This document shows, piece by piece, positions 7,738 through 15,921 of a DNA stretch of 63,477 nt (positions are counted from its first letter, which is position 1; each line of letters starts with the position of its first letter). The notes below the pieces were generated by a model that worked only from the letters and a program-made list of their open reading frames with translations, made no database searches and was not told the origin of the DNA. Position numbers and translations under genes: made by a program. Source of the stretch: Singulisphaera sp. GP187 (GTDB taxonomy: Bacteria > Planctomycetota > Planctomycetia > Gemmatales > Gemmataceae); NCBI GenBank assembly GCA_945861245.1, contig CAMAUE010000010.1, positions 1-63,477 of the forward strand, read 5' to 3'.

Positions 7738-8766
7738 TCACCGCAGTCCCGTCGCCTTGTAGACTTTTTCCATCGTGCGCTGCGTTTCGATACGGGCTCG
7801 CCGGGCGCCGTCGCGCAGGATGTCCTCGACTGTGTCCGGCCTGACGGCAAGTTCCTTTCGCTTTGCTCGGAATGGCGTGAAGTAGGCGTCAATCTTCTCC
7901 TTCAGCATTTTCTTCGCACCGCCGAATCCGGTCTTCCCGGTGCGGTATATGTCCGCCAGCTCCGTTTTTTCCCCGTCCGTCGCGAACAAACTGTAGAGTG
8001 CGAAGACATTGCACGGTGCCGGGTCGAGCGGTTGTCCCATCGGGGTGCTGTCGGTCTTGATGCTCATCACCGTCTTTTCGAGCGGCTTGCCCTCGGCAAA
8101 GATGTCGATCGTGTTGCCATAGGATTTACTCATCTTCTGGCCGTCGGTGCCTGGAACCTTGGACTCCTTGTCGAGCCGATAGGTTGGGATCGGGAACACA
8201 TTCTTTTCGAAGGCGCGGTTGAATTTGCCGGCGATGTCGGCGGTCATCTCCAGATGCTGGACCTGATCTTTGCCAACAGGCACGACGTTCGACCGCACGA
8301 TGAGGATGTCCGCCGCCATCAGGATGGGATACGTGAAAAGGCCTACACTCGCTTCGATGCCCTTGTCCACCTTTTCCTTGTAAGAGACGGCTCGTTCGAG
8401 CAAGCCCATATTGGTGACGGTCGCCAGCACCCATGCCAACTCGGTGACTTCGGGCACATCGGCTTGGCGATAGAACACCGCCTTGGCTGGATCCAGCCCA
8501 AGCGCAAGATAGTCGAGCGCGACATCGATCGTGTTCTGGCGCAGCAAGTCGGCGGCCTTGAATTTGCGATTCTGCTCGGCCGACATCTTGTCCGCCAAGT
8601 CGCGCATCGTCGTTTGCGCGTGGTAGTTGGCGATGAAATAGAAGCACTCGGCCTGCTCTTGCAGCTCGATGTGCTGCTTGATCGCGCCGAAATAGTTGCC
8701 CAGATGCAGCTTCCCCGACGGTTGCACGCCGCTGAGTATGCGTGGTTTTTTTGCGGTTGGTTCCAT
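7738..8766 (-). CDS. trpS: Tryptophanyl-tRNA synthetase
   Basis: A 342-residue class I synthetase that charges tRNA-Trp. The HIGH-equivalent is PSGKLHLGNYFGAIKQH (about residues 15-31), the tryptophan/dimer region includes YPILMAADILIVRSNVVPVG and KDQVQHLEMTADIA, and the KMSKS loop is GQKMSKSYGNTI (about 201-212). Length is normal for bacterial TrpRS. The start at 8766 (MEPTAKKPRIL) is chosen at the conserved N-terminus; the frame continues to 8793 without a better start. A long palindrome lies just upstream. A long open frame on the opposite strand is only its shadow. Confidence 0.96.
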   Translation of the reverse strand: MEPTAKKPRILSGVQPSGKLHLGNYFGAIKQHIELQEQAECFYFIANYHAQTTMRDLADKMSAEQNRKFKAADLLRQNTIDVALDYLALGLDPAKAVFYRQADVPEVTELAWVLATVTNMGLLERAVSYKEKVDKGIEASVGLFTYPILMAADILIVRSNVVPVGKDQVQHLEMTADIAGKFNRAFEKNVFPIPTYRLDKESKVPGTDGQKMSKSYGNTIDIFAEGKPLEKTVMSIKTDSTPMGQPLDPAPCNVFALYSLFATDGEKTELADIYRTGKTGFGGAKKMLKEKIDAYFTPFRAKRKELAVRPDTVEDILRDGARRARIETQRTMEKVYKATGLR

Positions 8767-8787
8767 AACGGTCCAATTCCAAAGGCG

Positions 8788-8892
8788 AATCACGAAAGGA
8801 CGAAAGGCACGAAAAATCCTATGGAGGGCCGGACTTCCCGTCGCCCATCTGGTTCGTTTTCGTGCCTTTCGCTCTTTCGTCCTTTCGTGATT
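8788..8892. repeat. Long interrupted palindrome, AATCACGAAAGGACGAAAGG family
   Basis: The left arm at 8788-8815 (AATCACGAAAGGACGAAAGG, then CACGAAAA) pairs with the right arm at 8857-8892, separated by about 40 unrelated bases. It lies in the divergent gap between trpS and the next gene. A shorter relative is at 62624-62685. Confidence 0.8.
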
Positions 8893-8945
8893 CTGTTTTC
8901 ATTCTGCCATTCAGCGTGATTCTGTTTTGATTCTGCCATTCACGC
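8888..8945. repeat. Tandem duplication of about 28 bases
   Basis: GTGATTCTGTTTTCATTCTG plus CCATTCAGC is followed at once by a second copy with one change (TTTTGATTCTG). It overlaps the right end of the palindrome at 8788-8892, so the duplication probably arose from the element end. Confidence 0.7.
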
Positions 8946-8998
8946 GAATCTCTTTTCACTGTACACTGTCGGACAAGCCCTGGCCACGGAGGTTCGCG

Positions 8999-9763
8999 AT
9001 GGATCGAAAACGATTTATGCTGTTGGATGCGATCAAAACCGGTGCCCAGGCCCGCGGTGAGGTCAGGCTCTACGCCCGCGGCAAGTTGCCGGGCCTGTTT
9101 GAACAGCGCACTCGCGAAACGTCCGACCTCGCAAATCAGGCGGTTCAGGACGGTTTGCTCGAAATGACACGCGTCGAAACCGTCGGTAAGACGACGGTCG
9201 AGTGGATGCGCGTCACGCAGAAAGGGTTGGATTTGCTGCTCGAAAGCGAATCGCCGATCCGTGCCCTGGAGGAGTTGCGCGACGCCCTGGCGGTGCATCG
9301 CCACGGCTTGCCGGACTGGGCGACGCAGCTACAGGCGACGATCGATTCGCTGTCGCGCGATGTTGCCGCCGAGATTGGCCAGGTGCGCGCCAAGTTGGAT
9401 CAACTCGCGGACCGGGTCAACGAATCGCTCGCCAGGTTCAAGACGACGAGCACTTCGCCAACGCCAACCACGACGCCCTGGGCTGCGGATGCGTTGCGGT
9501 TCCTCGAAAGCCGACACGAGGTCGGCCTCGGCACGCGCTGTTCGCTTGCGGACCTCTTCGCCGCCCTGCGCGGCAAACACAACGGCCTGACCCTGCGCGA
9601 ATTCCACGCCGGCATCCGCCGCCTGCGCGAAGGCGCCGTCCTCACGCTGCACCCAGGCACGCAACCCGACGACGCCCCCGGCCCCGAATACGCCTTGCTC
9701 GACGGGGCAGCGGTGTACTATTACGTAGGTCTGCCGCATGAAAAAGGGGTCGGGAGTGGATGA
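8999..9763 (+). CDS. Hypothetical protein, two winged-helix-like ends around a coiled coil
   Basis: A 254-residue soluble protein with no recognised full-length family. Residues 1-85 look like a winged helix (FMLLDAIKTGAQARGEVRLY, then TVEWMRVTQKGLDLLL, a typical wing and last helix). Residues 90-145 are heptad-like and probably a coiled coil (QLQATIDSLSRDVAAEIGQV, then RAKLDQLADRVNES). A Thr/Pro/Ser linker follows, and residues 165-245 form another helix-turn-helix-like unit (LADLFAALRGKHNGLTLREF) ending in YYYVGLP. ATG 8999 has GGAGG upstream. A DNA-binding or regulatory role is inferred from fold only. A mobile-type repeat follows directly after it. Confidence 0.6.
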   Translation: MDRKRFMLLDAIKTGAQARGEVRLYARGKLPGLFEQRTRETSDLANQAVQDGLLEMTRVETVGKTTVEWMRVTQKGLDLLLESESPIRALEELRDALAVHRHGLPDWATQLQATIDSLSRDVAAEIGQVRAKLDQLADRVNESLARFKTTSTSPTPTTTPWAADALRFLESRHEVGLGTRCSLADLFAALRGKHNGLTLREFHAGIRRLREGAVLTLHPGTQPDDAPGPEYALLDGAAVYYYVGLPHEKGVGSG

Positions 9764-9774
9764 TACTTTGCTGA

Positions 9775-9862
9775 AAAAAAAAGGTGTCAGGACCATTTTG
9801 TGTAGGTATATATACCTATTTTAACGGGTCCTAACACCTTTCGGGTCCTGACACCTTTTCCC
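9775..9862. repeat. AAAGGTGTCAGGACC element, left of WD40 gene
   Basis: AAAGGTGTCAGGACC, a central TAGGTATATATACCTA palindrome and GGGTCCTAACACCTTT form one unit, with an extra GGGTCCTGACACCTTTT added in tandem at the end. The same element occurs at 11142-11215. This motif is known next to REP-associated Y1 transposases in planctomycetes, but no transposase is present here. Confidence 0.85.
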
Positions 9863-10038
9863 TGGCCTATTTGTTGTTGCTGCGCCCACTCCCGTGCTGA
9901 CTTCCGCGCCGCACAACACCGCCCGGTATCCGCCGCGCAAGGTAGCCCAGTTCGGAATTCGGTTGATGATCTCCCGCTGAAATGTCGAAACCGGCGACTC
10001 AGAGGGAAGGCATCGAGGCAGGAGAAGCGGCGGAACGA
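9863..10038 (-). other. Stretch with an open minus frame, possible gene remnant
   Basis: One minus-strand frame is open from the palindrome to 10020 and reads like protein (REIINRIPNWATLRGGYRAV, then LCGAEVSTGVGAATTN), but it has no start codon or recognisable family. It may be a fragment carried with the repeat element. Confidence 0.25.
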
Positions 10039-11112
10039 TCAGTCACCCAAGCGCTGGCGGATTTTCTCGAAATCCCACAGATACATTTGCGATGCGTGGC
10101 TCATGGTCACGAGCCAGCGGTTGTCTGGAGATAGCGCCAGGTACTTTGCAGCATTCTTGGGGACTTTGAAGGTCTGAAGCAATCGTCCGCTTGCCGTGCT
10201 CCAAATACACACTTTCGCCTCAGGAAGTTCGTCATCGACCGACATCGCGCCGACGAGAAGTTTGCTATCGTTGGTGAACGCAATTGCTTTGGGATAATAG
10301 GAGGCGCCTTTTAGTTCTTTACTGACCTTCAAGGTGGAGGCATCCCATAGCGTCATTCCGGAGTCCAACTCCCCTGTAGCGATCCATTTTTTATCCGGAC
10401 TGAATGCAATGCTCAGAGTGTTTGTTTTTACCTGAAAAGTCCCGACGGCCTCAAGCTTCTTTGCATTCCAAACCTCGATTAGCGGGCCATAAATAACGGC
10501 AAAACGCTCGCCATCCATGAAGACCGCGACATCTCGAATCTGCTCCTCTCGCGCGTTGAGTTTCCGCTGCTTCCGCTGATCGAGGTCCCAAATACGTAGA
10601 ACTCCTATGCGAAAGGTCGAACTCAACATCTGTTTTCCGTCAGGAAGTACCGCGAGCTTCCACGGAGGTTCTCCGGCTGGGTCTACTGCAAATTCATGCC
10701 CAAGCTCCCATTTGGGGCCGTCATAAATTCGAAACTTGTTAAATTTTTGATCCTGCTTCCGGGTATCCCTCGAGCCGGTTATCAGCCGTTTTCCGTCCGG
10801 AGTAAACACCGCCGCCATCACGGAGCCCGGGTGGGTGAGCGAACTAACAATTTCTTTTTTTGTAACATCCCAAAAATCTACTATTCCCTCCTCGACCTTT
10901 AGTTTGCCGCCAAATGCGACAAGGTGAGTGCCATCTGAAGTAAAAGCAAGATTACGGTACTCGCGATCAACAGGTCGCCCTAACTCGATCGCGACTGGTT
11001 CTGCGTTTTTCATTTGAAACACGAATGAACATCCCCAAAGCCCGGCAGCGGCTAATGTGAATGTAATGGCACCAAGACCAATGAACGGAAATGGAGATTG
11101 TGAGGTCATCAT
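10039..11112 (-). CDS. WD40-repeat protein with N-terminal membrane anchor
   Basis: A 357-residue beta-propeller protein. Residues 9-30 form a hydrophobic segment ending in GC (GAITFTLAAAGLWGCSF), probably a membrane anchor. At least six WD40-like blades follow, recognisable by VFTPDGKRLITGSRD, FRIYD, LRIWDL, IEVWNAKKL, SIAFSPDKKWIATGELD, MTLWD, VCIWS, YLALSPDNRWLVTMSHA and YLWDF. No enzyme domain is attached. It is likely a periplasmic or cell-envelope scaffold, and the partner is unknown. It sits alone between two copies of the AAAGGTGTCAGGACC element, which raises the possibility that it was carried in as a unit. Confidence 0.85.
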   Translation of the reverse strand: MMTSQSPFPFIGLGAITFTLAAAGLWGCSFVFQMKNAEPVAIELGRPVDREYRNLAFTSDGTHLVAFGGKLKVEEGIVDFWDVTKKEIVSSLTHPGSVMAAVFTPDGKRLITGSRDTRKQDQKFNKFRIYDGPKWELGHEFAVDPAGEPPWKLAVLPDGKQMLSSTFRIGVLRIWDLDQRKQRKLNAREEQIRDVAVFMDGERFAVIYGPLIEVWNAKKLEAVGTFQVKTNTLSIAFSPDKKWIATGELDSGMTLWDASTLKVSKELKGASYYPKAIAFTNDSKLLVGAMSVDDELPEAKVCIWSTASGRLLQTFKVPKNAAKYLALSPDNRWLVTMSHASQMYLWDFEKIRQRLGD

Positions 11113-11141
11113 TGCGATCTCTCGTTGCTGTTTGGCTAGAT

Positions 11142-11215
11142 TGGAAAAAGGTGTCAGGACCCTTTTATGTAGGTGTATATACCTATTTTAACGGGTCCTG
11201 ACACCTTTTCCCCCT
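11142..11215. repeat. AAAGGTGTCAGGACC element, right of WD40 gene
   Basis: AAAGGTGTCAGGACCC, TGTAGGTGTATATACCTA and GGGTCCTGACACCTTT. It is almost identical to the core of the copy at 9775-9862 and in the same orientation. Confidence 0.85.
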
Positions 11216-11241
11216 TTTCTTCCCTGTCCCCTTTTCTCCCC

Positions 11242-11751
11242 TTAGTCGTTGAACCCGACGATCTTTGCCCCGTCCTTTTTCAAGCGAACGGCGATCAATA
11301 TCCCTTGGGAGTCACCATCGAGTTCCAACTCGATTAACACTATGCGTCCGTCGTTATCGAGAACCTTGGAAAAGAGCTGCAACACTATCGTGCCGGCGAA
11401 TTTCTTGTCCTCGGCAAATTGGCGCAGCGTGTATATTTTGCGGATGTGACGTTTGGCCTGAGCCTGGGCCTTGTCTTTGGGAGTTGTTTTCTCAGAGAAC
11501 GTTTCGGTGAACAGGTTTTTCAGTTTGTTCTTGTCTCGAACGATCTCCGTATCGAAAAGAAACGGCACGTCAACGAGCTTCATCACCTCGTCCGTGTTCC
11601 ATTTGAAAAACACCGTCAAGAATCGCTTAGCCTCGTCTTGGACGACCGCATATTCTTGCGGATTCTGCGCAAATGTCTCTTGGCGGTTTGACGTTGCGAT
11701 CACGACGATCACGATGAAGATGGAAGTAACAAGTAATCGCCTTGTGTTCAT
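11242..11751 (-). CDS. Hypothetical secreted protein
   Basis: A 169-residue protein with an N-terminal signal (MNTRRLLVTSIFIVIVVIAT, cleavage probably after TFA). The mature part resembles the NTF2-like/SnoaL group only in general layout: an opening helix EYAVVQDEAKRFLTVFFKWN, a VDVPFLFD strand and a final strand pair VLIELELDGDSQGILIAVRL. I do not recognise the family with certainty. The start at 11751 is chosen at the signal peptide; the frame runs to 11811 through the region between repeats. It is isolated, with a strong hairpin upstream. Confidence 0.65.
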   Translation of the reverse strand: MNTRRLLVTSIFIVIVVIATSNRQETFAQNPQEYAVVQDEAKRFLTVFFKWNTDEVMKLVDVPFLFDTEIVRDKNKLKNLFTETFSEKTTPKDKAQAQAKRHIRKIYTLRQFAEDKKFAGTIVLQLFSKVLDNDGRIVLIELELDGDSQGILIAVRLKKDGAKIVGFND

Positions 11752-11837
11752 GATTATATCCCCAGAAGAAGAGCAAAAACTCAACAAAACGCCACGGAAA
11801 CCAGTGTGCAAAAGACTATGCTCCGCGTGGGCGAGAT

Positions 11838-11908
11838 TGACACATTGTCCGAGCCTGAGCGCCAGCGAAGGGCACCCCTTCGCTGGCGCTCAGGCTCGGA
11901 TGTGTCAA
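11838..11908. repeat. Perfect hairpin, TCCGAGCCTGAGCGCCAGCG
   Basis: Arms of 25 bases (11848-11872 and 11876-11900) are perfectly complementary with a 3-base loop, and TTGACACA / TGTGTCAA extends the pairing outwards. The end TCCGAGCC is shared with the inner element at 32691. It could form a very stable RNA stem. Confidence 0.85.
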
Positions 11909-11925
11909 ACCTGGCCGCGTGCAGC

Positions 11926-12153
11926 TTAAGCTCGGCCGTGAACACGAATGGTATTTGACGACTGTCCGAAACACTTAATGAAAATATCGTCGGGGTCATC
12001 CTCCCAGGACGAATCATCAGGGCCCCAGATATCGAGGTTCGCCATTGCGAACAAGAAGAATTTGCCGTTGAATGTGCCTCTGCCGTTGGTGATCGTGACT
12101 GAGAGGCCTTCCGGAAAGTTCTGGTAGCGGGGAGGGCGTGGCGGCGACTGCAT
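11926..12153 (-). CDS. Small open frame, doubtful
   Basis: A 75-codon frame. Its first dozen residues (PPRPPRYQNFPEG) are encoded by one arm of the inverted repeat 12103-12231, so its start is suspect. The remainder (TITNGRGTFNGKFFLFAMAN, then DIWGPDDSSWEDDPDD) looks protein-like and acidic. It may be the remnant 3' end of a gene split by the repeat. No family is recognised. Confidence 0.25.
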   Translation of the reverse strand: MQSPPRPPRYQNFPEGLSVTITNGRGTFNGKFFLFAMANLDIWGPDDSSWEDDPDDIFIKCFGQSSNTIRVHGRA

Positions 12154-12231
12154 GGGGGCAGTACCTTACACCGTAGATCCTATCCCTACTCCGGCTCCTG
12201 CCCCTGCTACTGAAACTTTCCGGATAGCCTC
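12103..12231. repeat. 129-bp inverted repeat, CCGGAAAGTTTCAGTAGCAG family
   Basis: GAGGCCTTCCGGAAAGTTCT (12103 onward) and the complement of AACTTTCCGGATAGCCTC (12214-12231) pair, and similarity continues inwards over about 36 bases with several mismatches. The right end touches the stop codon of the TIGR03067 gene. Confidence 0.65.
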
Positions 12232-12720
12232 TTAGTTCTTTTTTTCCTGGATCCTTTCCAGGATCAAGGAAAATTGCTTGCTCTTCTTGTCATTCGGATC
12301 TCGGTCAAAGGTGAGCGGGCGGTCCTTTCCGTCACGCCCGCTCCACGATAGCCGGAGTTTGTCGCCGTCGAAGGCATAGATGCCCAGCAGCGGGATTGCC
12401 GTTTTCTTTCCGTTCGGGTAGCCGTAAATATCGATTTGCTTCGGTGTCTTCGTTGCATCAACTGTGATTGACCCTTTTGAAAGGAGCCGATCGTCACGCA
12501 CTGCCTCATCGTAAGTGAGCATGGACTCGCCATCAAACTTTATGAGTTTGCCGAGGAACAAGGTGTCAACATTTGGGCGGTACATTACTGAAACGACCTT
12601 CCATGTGCCTTGCAGCTTGCCCTTATCGGCGGGGAGATCTTGTGCGTGCGCAAAGAACGCCGTTGCCAAAAGGCAAACGGATGCCGTTACCAACAAAACG
12701 ATCTTCATTGGTAGCCTCAT
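12232..12720 (-). CDS. TIGR03067-domain secreted protein
   Basis: A 162-residue protein with a signal peptide (MKIVLLVTASVCLLATAFFA, cleaved after AHA or nearby). The hallmark KLQGTWKVVSV (about residues 34-44) opens the TIGR03067 domain, a lipocalin-like beta-barrel family greatly expanded in planctomycetes; GIYAFDGDKLRLSWSG and RPLTFD are later landmarks. The function of the family is unknown. The ATG at 12720 overlaps the stop of the upstream surface-protein gene by four bases (ATGA), so the two genes are probably co-transcribed and coupled. A second ATG at residue 5 is possible. Confidence 0.8.
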   Translation of the reverse strand: MRLPMKIVLLVTASVCLLATAFFAHAQDLPADKGKLQGTWKVVSVMYRPNVDTLFLGKLIKFDGESMLTYDEAVRDDRLLSKGSITVDATKTPKQIDIYGYPNGKKTAIPLLGIYAFDGDKLRLSWSGRDGKDRPLTFDRDPNDKKSKQFSLILERIQEKKN

Positions 12721-14243
12721 GGAGTTGCCGCGGTAACTTCAACGCGATTGGACAGCTCGTAGGGGTAGTTGATCTTCCAGATGTCTTCCAGAAGGATATA
12801 CAGATTGGCTGTCGCGCGTCCGGAACTTCCGTCGGGACCGGCGACGTAGTTGTTGGAATCCCGATGAATCCTGAATGTTACGGTACGACTCCAAGCGCCG
12901 TTAAGTTCCAGAGAATTCGGGGTGATAAAGGCCTCGTTGGTCAGTTCATCATCATATCCCCCGTCTTCATCGTCAGCGACCGTCCACCAAAAGCCGCTCG
13001 TTCGTTGCACGATCGGCGCGCCAAGGCCGGAGATGACAGCCGTGAACTGCGTCGGCGCGTTACCGACGGTGCCGTTGAAGCCTTCCAGCGGCGTGATCAC
13101 GGCGGACGTGATGGTGAAATTGGTTGAGGTACAGAATGGGCTGACCTCGTCCGCGTCCGTATTGTCCGTGACGCGGATTTTGACCGGGAATTGCTTGGTC
13201 GGCTCGGCGCCAGAATGCCGTTGCACGACTCCTGAGATCAGGGCGCTGCCGTTGTAGTAGTCGATCAATGTCAAGCCGTCAGGCAGATCCGTGGCCGTGA
13301 AGGCGAGTCCATCGCCATCCGCATCATAGGCATTGACGACGATATCAACCTCATCTCCCTCGACGAAATGCATGGCCGCGAACGGCAGAATCACCGGCGC
13401 GCTATTGAGGACCGTAACGGCATCGGAAAAGGTGTCATTGCCGGCGGCGGTGGCGTCCGATGGCGTCACCTTCAACTGAATCGTATCCCCTTTGTTGCCG
13501 TTGCCCACCAAGCTCAGATCGAGCGTAGCGGTCGTCATCGTCGTCGTGGTCGTTTGCACCGCCGTGCCGTTGACGTACCACACGTATTGATACGTGATGG
13601 CATCGCCATCCGCATCCGAACCGGCCACCGTAGCTGTCAGCACGTCGTTCGTTTTCGGCGCCGTGTTATCGAGCGTCACGCTGCTGATGACCGGCGCGGT
13701 GTTGACGCCATCCAACAACTGCACGGCGTCGATTTCTTCCCAGGCGCCGAGATCGTGATCGATGTCAACGTAAATCTTGACGGCGTTGACCGGCGTGTTC
13801 GTCGCGGCAATCGAAATCGTGAAATCGACGGGGCTGCCCGGCTGGCTGGGGTCGGCGCCGGTCCAAGTATGCACAGTCTGCGTGCCGTTGGCGTCGATGG
13901 ACAGGAAATCGACCTGGGTGACGAAGCCGTTGCCGAAGGTTTCGCGAATCATTACGCCGGTGGCGTTGACCGGATTGGCGAAGCGGACCGTCAAGTGTTC
14001 AAAACGGTCGTGGGCACCGCCGGCGTTCATAGGCAAGGGCGCCCAGGCTGTGACGATGTCGTCGTAACTCATGGTATTGGGCTCGCCGAGAGCTTGATCC
14101 GCGTCCCAGTAATTGGAAGCGCCGTTGTAGACCGAGCTGTATTCGCTGCTGAAATCGACGACGGCATCAGCCCATAGGCCCGCAGGCACGATACGCGGCT
14201 CGAACTCTTCCACCCGCGGCTTGAAACCAGCGCGGCTTAGCAT
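12717..14243 (-). CDS. Large secreted/surface protein with planctomycete EPRxxPA motif
   Basis: A 508-residue protein. Residues 10-21 (RVEEFEPRIVPA) are the planctomycete N-terminal sorting-type motif. Residues 23-180 look like a discoidin/galactose-binding-type domain (ASNYWDADQALGEPNTMSYD, VTAWAPLP, VKIYVDIDHDLGAWEEIDAV). Two or three Ig/cadherin-like units follow (TAPVISSVTLDNTAPKTNDV, AGSDADGDAITYQYVWYVNG, NAYDADGDGLAFTATDLPDG), with DxDxDG-like calcium sites. The natural start seems to be ATG 14335, whose frame (MIRFNWIRTLLGKLG) is cut off by a run of seven G on the coding strand; one more G would restore it to this frame. As written, only ATG 14243 is usable. It is coupled to the TIGR03067 gene. 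Confidence 0.8.
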   Translation of the reverse strand: MLSRAGFKPRVEEFEPRIVPAGLWADAVVDFSSEYSSVYNGASNYWDADQALGEPNTMSYDDIVTAWAPLPMNAGGAHDRFEHLTVRFANPVNATGVMIRETFGNGFVTQVDFLSIDANGTQTVHTWTGADPSQPGSPVDFTISIAATNTPVNAVKIYVDIDHDLGAWEEIDAVQLLDGVNTAPVISSVTLDNTAPKTNDVLTATVAGSDADGDAITYQYVWYVNGTAVQTTTTTMTTATLDLSLVGNGNKGDTIQLKVTPSDATAAGNDTFSDAVTVLNSAPVILPFAAMHFVEGDEVDIVVNAYDADGDGLAFTATDLPDGLTLIDYYNGSALISGVVQRHSGAEPTKQFPVKIRVTDNTDADEVSPFCTSTNFTITSAVITPLEGFNGTVGNAPTQFTAVISGLGAPIVQRTSGFWWTVADDEDGGYDDELTNEAFITPNSLELNGAWSRTVTFRIHRDSNNYVAGPDGSSGRATANLYILLEDIWKINYPYELSNRVEVTAATP

Positions 14244-14271
14244 GGATCGTCGCGGCGGAGTACGACGCTTG

Positions 14272-14278
14272 CCCCCCC
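14272..14278. repeat. Homopolymer C7 (G7 on coding strand) in leader of surface-protein gene
   Basis: Seven C between the ATG-14335 frame and the main frame of the surface-protein gene. An eighth would join them. The remainder of 14336-14612 is a divergent intergenic region with no gene or clear promoter recognised. Confidence 0.6.
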
Positions 14279-14612
14279 GTTCGCCAGAATACCCAGTTTA
14301 CCAAGGAGAGTGCGAATCCAGTTGAAGCGAATCATGCGGACCTCTGGAGACAGAGATAGGAGGCGTTGTCAATCGGATGATTGGAGAGTAATCGAGTGGT
14401 GGGTGAAAGTCAAACTCGAAGTGGCAAATTAGTTGATTTGTTTTTCACCCCTGGCTCCCCGCTCACTCCCTGGGTTTCGTGGCCAACACCCCAAAAAAGT
14501 GCAAAAAAAACGGTCGTGGTACTATCCATTTCCTCTTGATTCCTCCTGCCTGCATTCGCTATAGGCGGTGCGGTTGTTCCTTGAACAGGTGAAATGCGGA
14601 AGGAGAGATAAG

Positions 14613-15818
14613 ATGCGTGGCTTCCTGGCGAAAATCACTCCCACTTATACGGTGGCGAAAAAACTCTGTATTCTTGGCGTCATGATCGGCGTCGGCATCG
14701 GCGCGTTCTTTTGGGGCCGGCGTCAGGCCGACGCTCAGAACCGCGTCGCAGGCTCGCCCGACGCTACCACCGCCAACTACAACAGCCGAATCGTTGCGTA
14801 CCTTTACGACGGCAAACCGGTCTACCGCGAGGAGCTTGGCGAATATCTCATCGCCCGCTTCGGCGCCGAGCGCCTCGAGTTCATGATTAATCGCAAAATC
14901 GTCGAGATCGAGTGCGGCAAACGCGGTATCAGCGCCAGCGATGCCGAAGTCGAACATCGGCTGAAGATCGATCTGCACAGTTTCGGCACAGCCATTACCG
15001 AGAAGGATTTCGTCAACACTATTCTCAAGCGGTTCGGCAAGACGCTTTACGAATGGAAAGAGGACGTCATCCGCCCCAAGCTGATGATGGAGAAGCTCGT
15101 CCGCTCGCAAGTCAAGATCACCGATAACGACCTGCGCGAAGGCTTTGAAGCCCGCTTCGGCCCGAAGGTCGAGTGCCGCATGATCGTGCTCGACGGCAAC
15201 AATATCAAAGTCGCGCAGGATGTATGGACCAAGGTCAAAGGCAGCCGGCTGGAGTTCGATGCCATGGCCAAGGCCCAAGCGATACCGGGCCTCGCGCAGA
15301 CAGGCGGGAAGGTGCCGGCGATCCACAGGCATTTCGGCGACAAGAATCTTGAGGATGGCGCGTTTTCGCTGAAGGAAGGCGAGATCAGCCCGTTGATCGA
15401 GTTGAAGGGGCCAGACCGCTCGCTGGTGATTCTGTATTGTGATCGCCATATTTCTGCCGACCGGACGGCGAATTACGATGCGGAACGGACGAAGCTGCAT
15501 AAGGAGATGGAAGATATGCGGGTGGCCCAGCGGATCCCGGAAGTGTTCCAGGAATTGCGTAAGCACGCGAATCCGAAGTTCATGCTGACAGGCACGGGGC
15601 ATCAGGTGGTGGCGAATATTACGCCGCAGAGCGCGACGACGGCGGTGCCACGGATGGACGTGCCGAACCCGGCGGTGGTTCTGCCGGCGCCAGGCCCCGC
15701 GTCGGAGCCGCTCCGTCCGACGCCGGTGACGGGTCCGAATGGTGCGGTGCCCCAGTTGCCGGAGACGTCGCTGCCAGCGTTGCCGAAGCTGACCCCGCCG
15801 CCGGTGTTGCAGAAATAA
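14613..15818 (+). CDS. SurA-like peptidyl-prolyl isomerase/chaperone
   Basis: A 401-residue membrane-anchored protein. A single transmembrane segment (about residues 18-36, KKLCILGVMIGVGIGAFFWG) is followed by a SurA-type N-terminal region (FGAERLEFMINRKIVEIECG, then ISASDAEVEHRL) and a degenerate parvulin domain (about 185-290; LVIL and GLAQTGGKVPAIHRHFG landmarks, with FSLKEGEISPLIELKG). The last 75 residues are Pro-rich. The role is folding of exported proteins in the periplasmic space, inferred from family. ATG 14613 is preceded by AAGGAGAG at the right distance. The opposite-strand long frame is a shadow. Confidence 0.8.
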   Translation: MRGFLAKITPTYTVAKKLCILGVMIGVGIGAFFWGRRQADAQNRVAGSPDATTANYNSRIVAYLYDGKPVYREELGEYLIARFGAERLEFMINRKIVEIECGKRGISASDAEVEHRLKIDLHSFGTAITEKDFVNTILKRFGKTLYEWKEDVIRPKLMMEKLVRSQVKITDNDLREGFEARFGPKVECRMIVLDGNNIKVAQDVWTKVKGSRLEFDAMAKAQAIPGLAQTGGKVPAIHRHFGDKNLEDGAFSLKEGEISPLIELKGPDRSLVILYCDRHISADRTANYDAERTKLHKEMEDMRVAQRIPEVFQELRKHANPKFMLTGTGHQVVANITPQSATTAVPRMDVPNPAVVLPAPGPASEPLRPTPVTGPNGAVPQLPETSLPALPKLTPPPVLQK

Positions 15819-15828
15819 CAACCATCCC

Positions 15829-15890
15829 GTTTAGCCGCTTGCTTTTGGCGAGCGCACATGTTTGTGCTCGTCAAAGGCAAGCGGCTGAAC
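15829..15890. repeat. 62-bp palindrome, GTTTAGCCGC family
   Basis: GTTTAGCCGCTTGCTTTTGG pairs with CAAAGGCAAGCGGCTGAAC, and GCGAGCGCACA pairs with TGTGCTCGT inside. It stands 10 bases after the isomerase gene and 31 bases before the next start. Confidence 0.85.
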
Positions 15891-15921
15891 AACAATTCAT
15901 CACTCATTCGGAGTTCATACC

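Noticed and set aside
7720..8919. 399-codon open frame on the plus strand
   Set aside because: It is antisense to trpS, which has full family motifs; the frame is a shadow of codon bias.
9775..11215. Composite transposon with its own transposase
   Set aside because: No transposase gene exists between the two elements; only a passenger-like arrangement can be claimed.
14559..15821. 420-codon minus-strand frame
   Set aside because: Antisense to the SurA-like gene; low-complexity Arg/His-rich translation.
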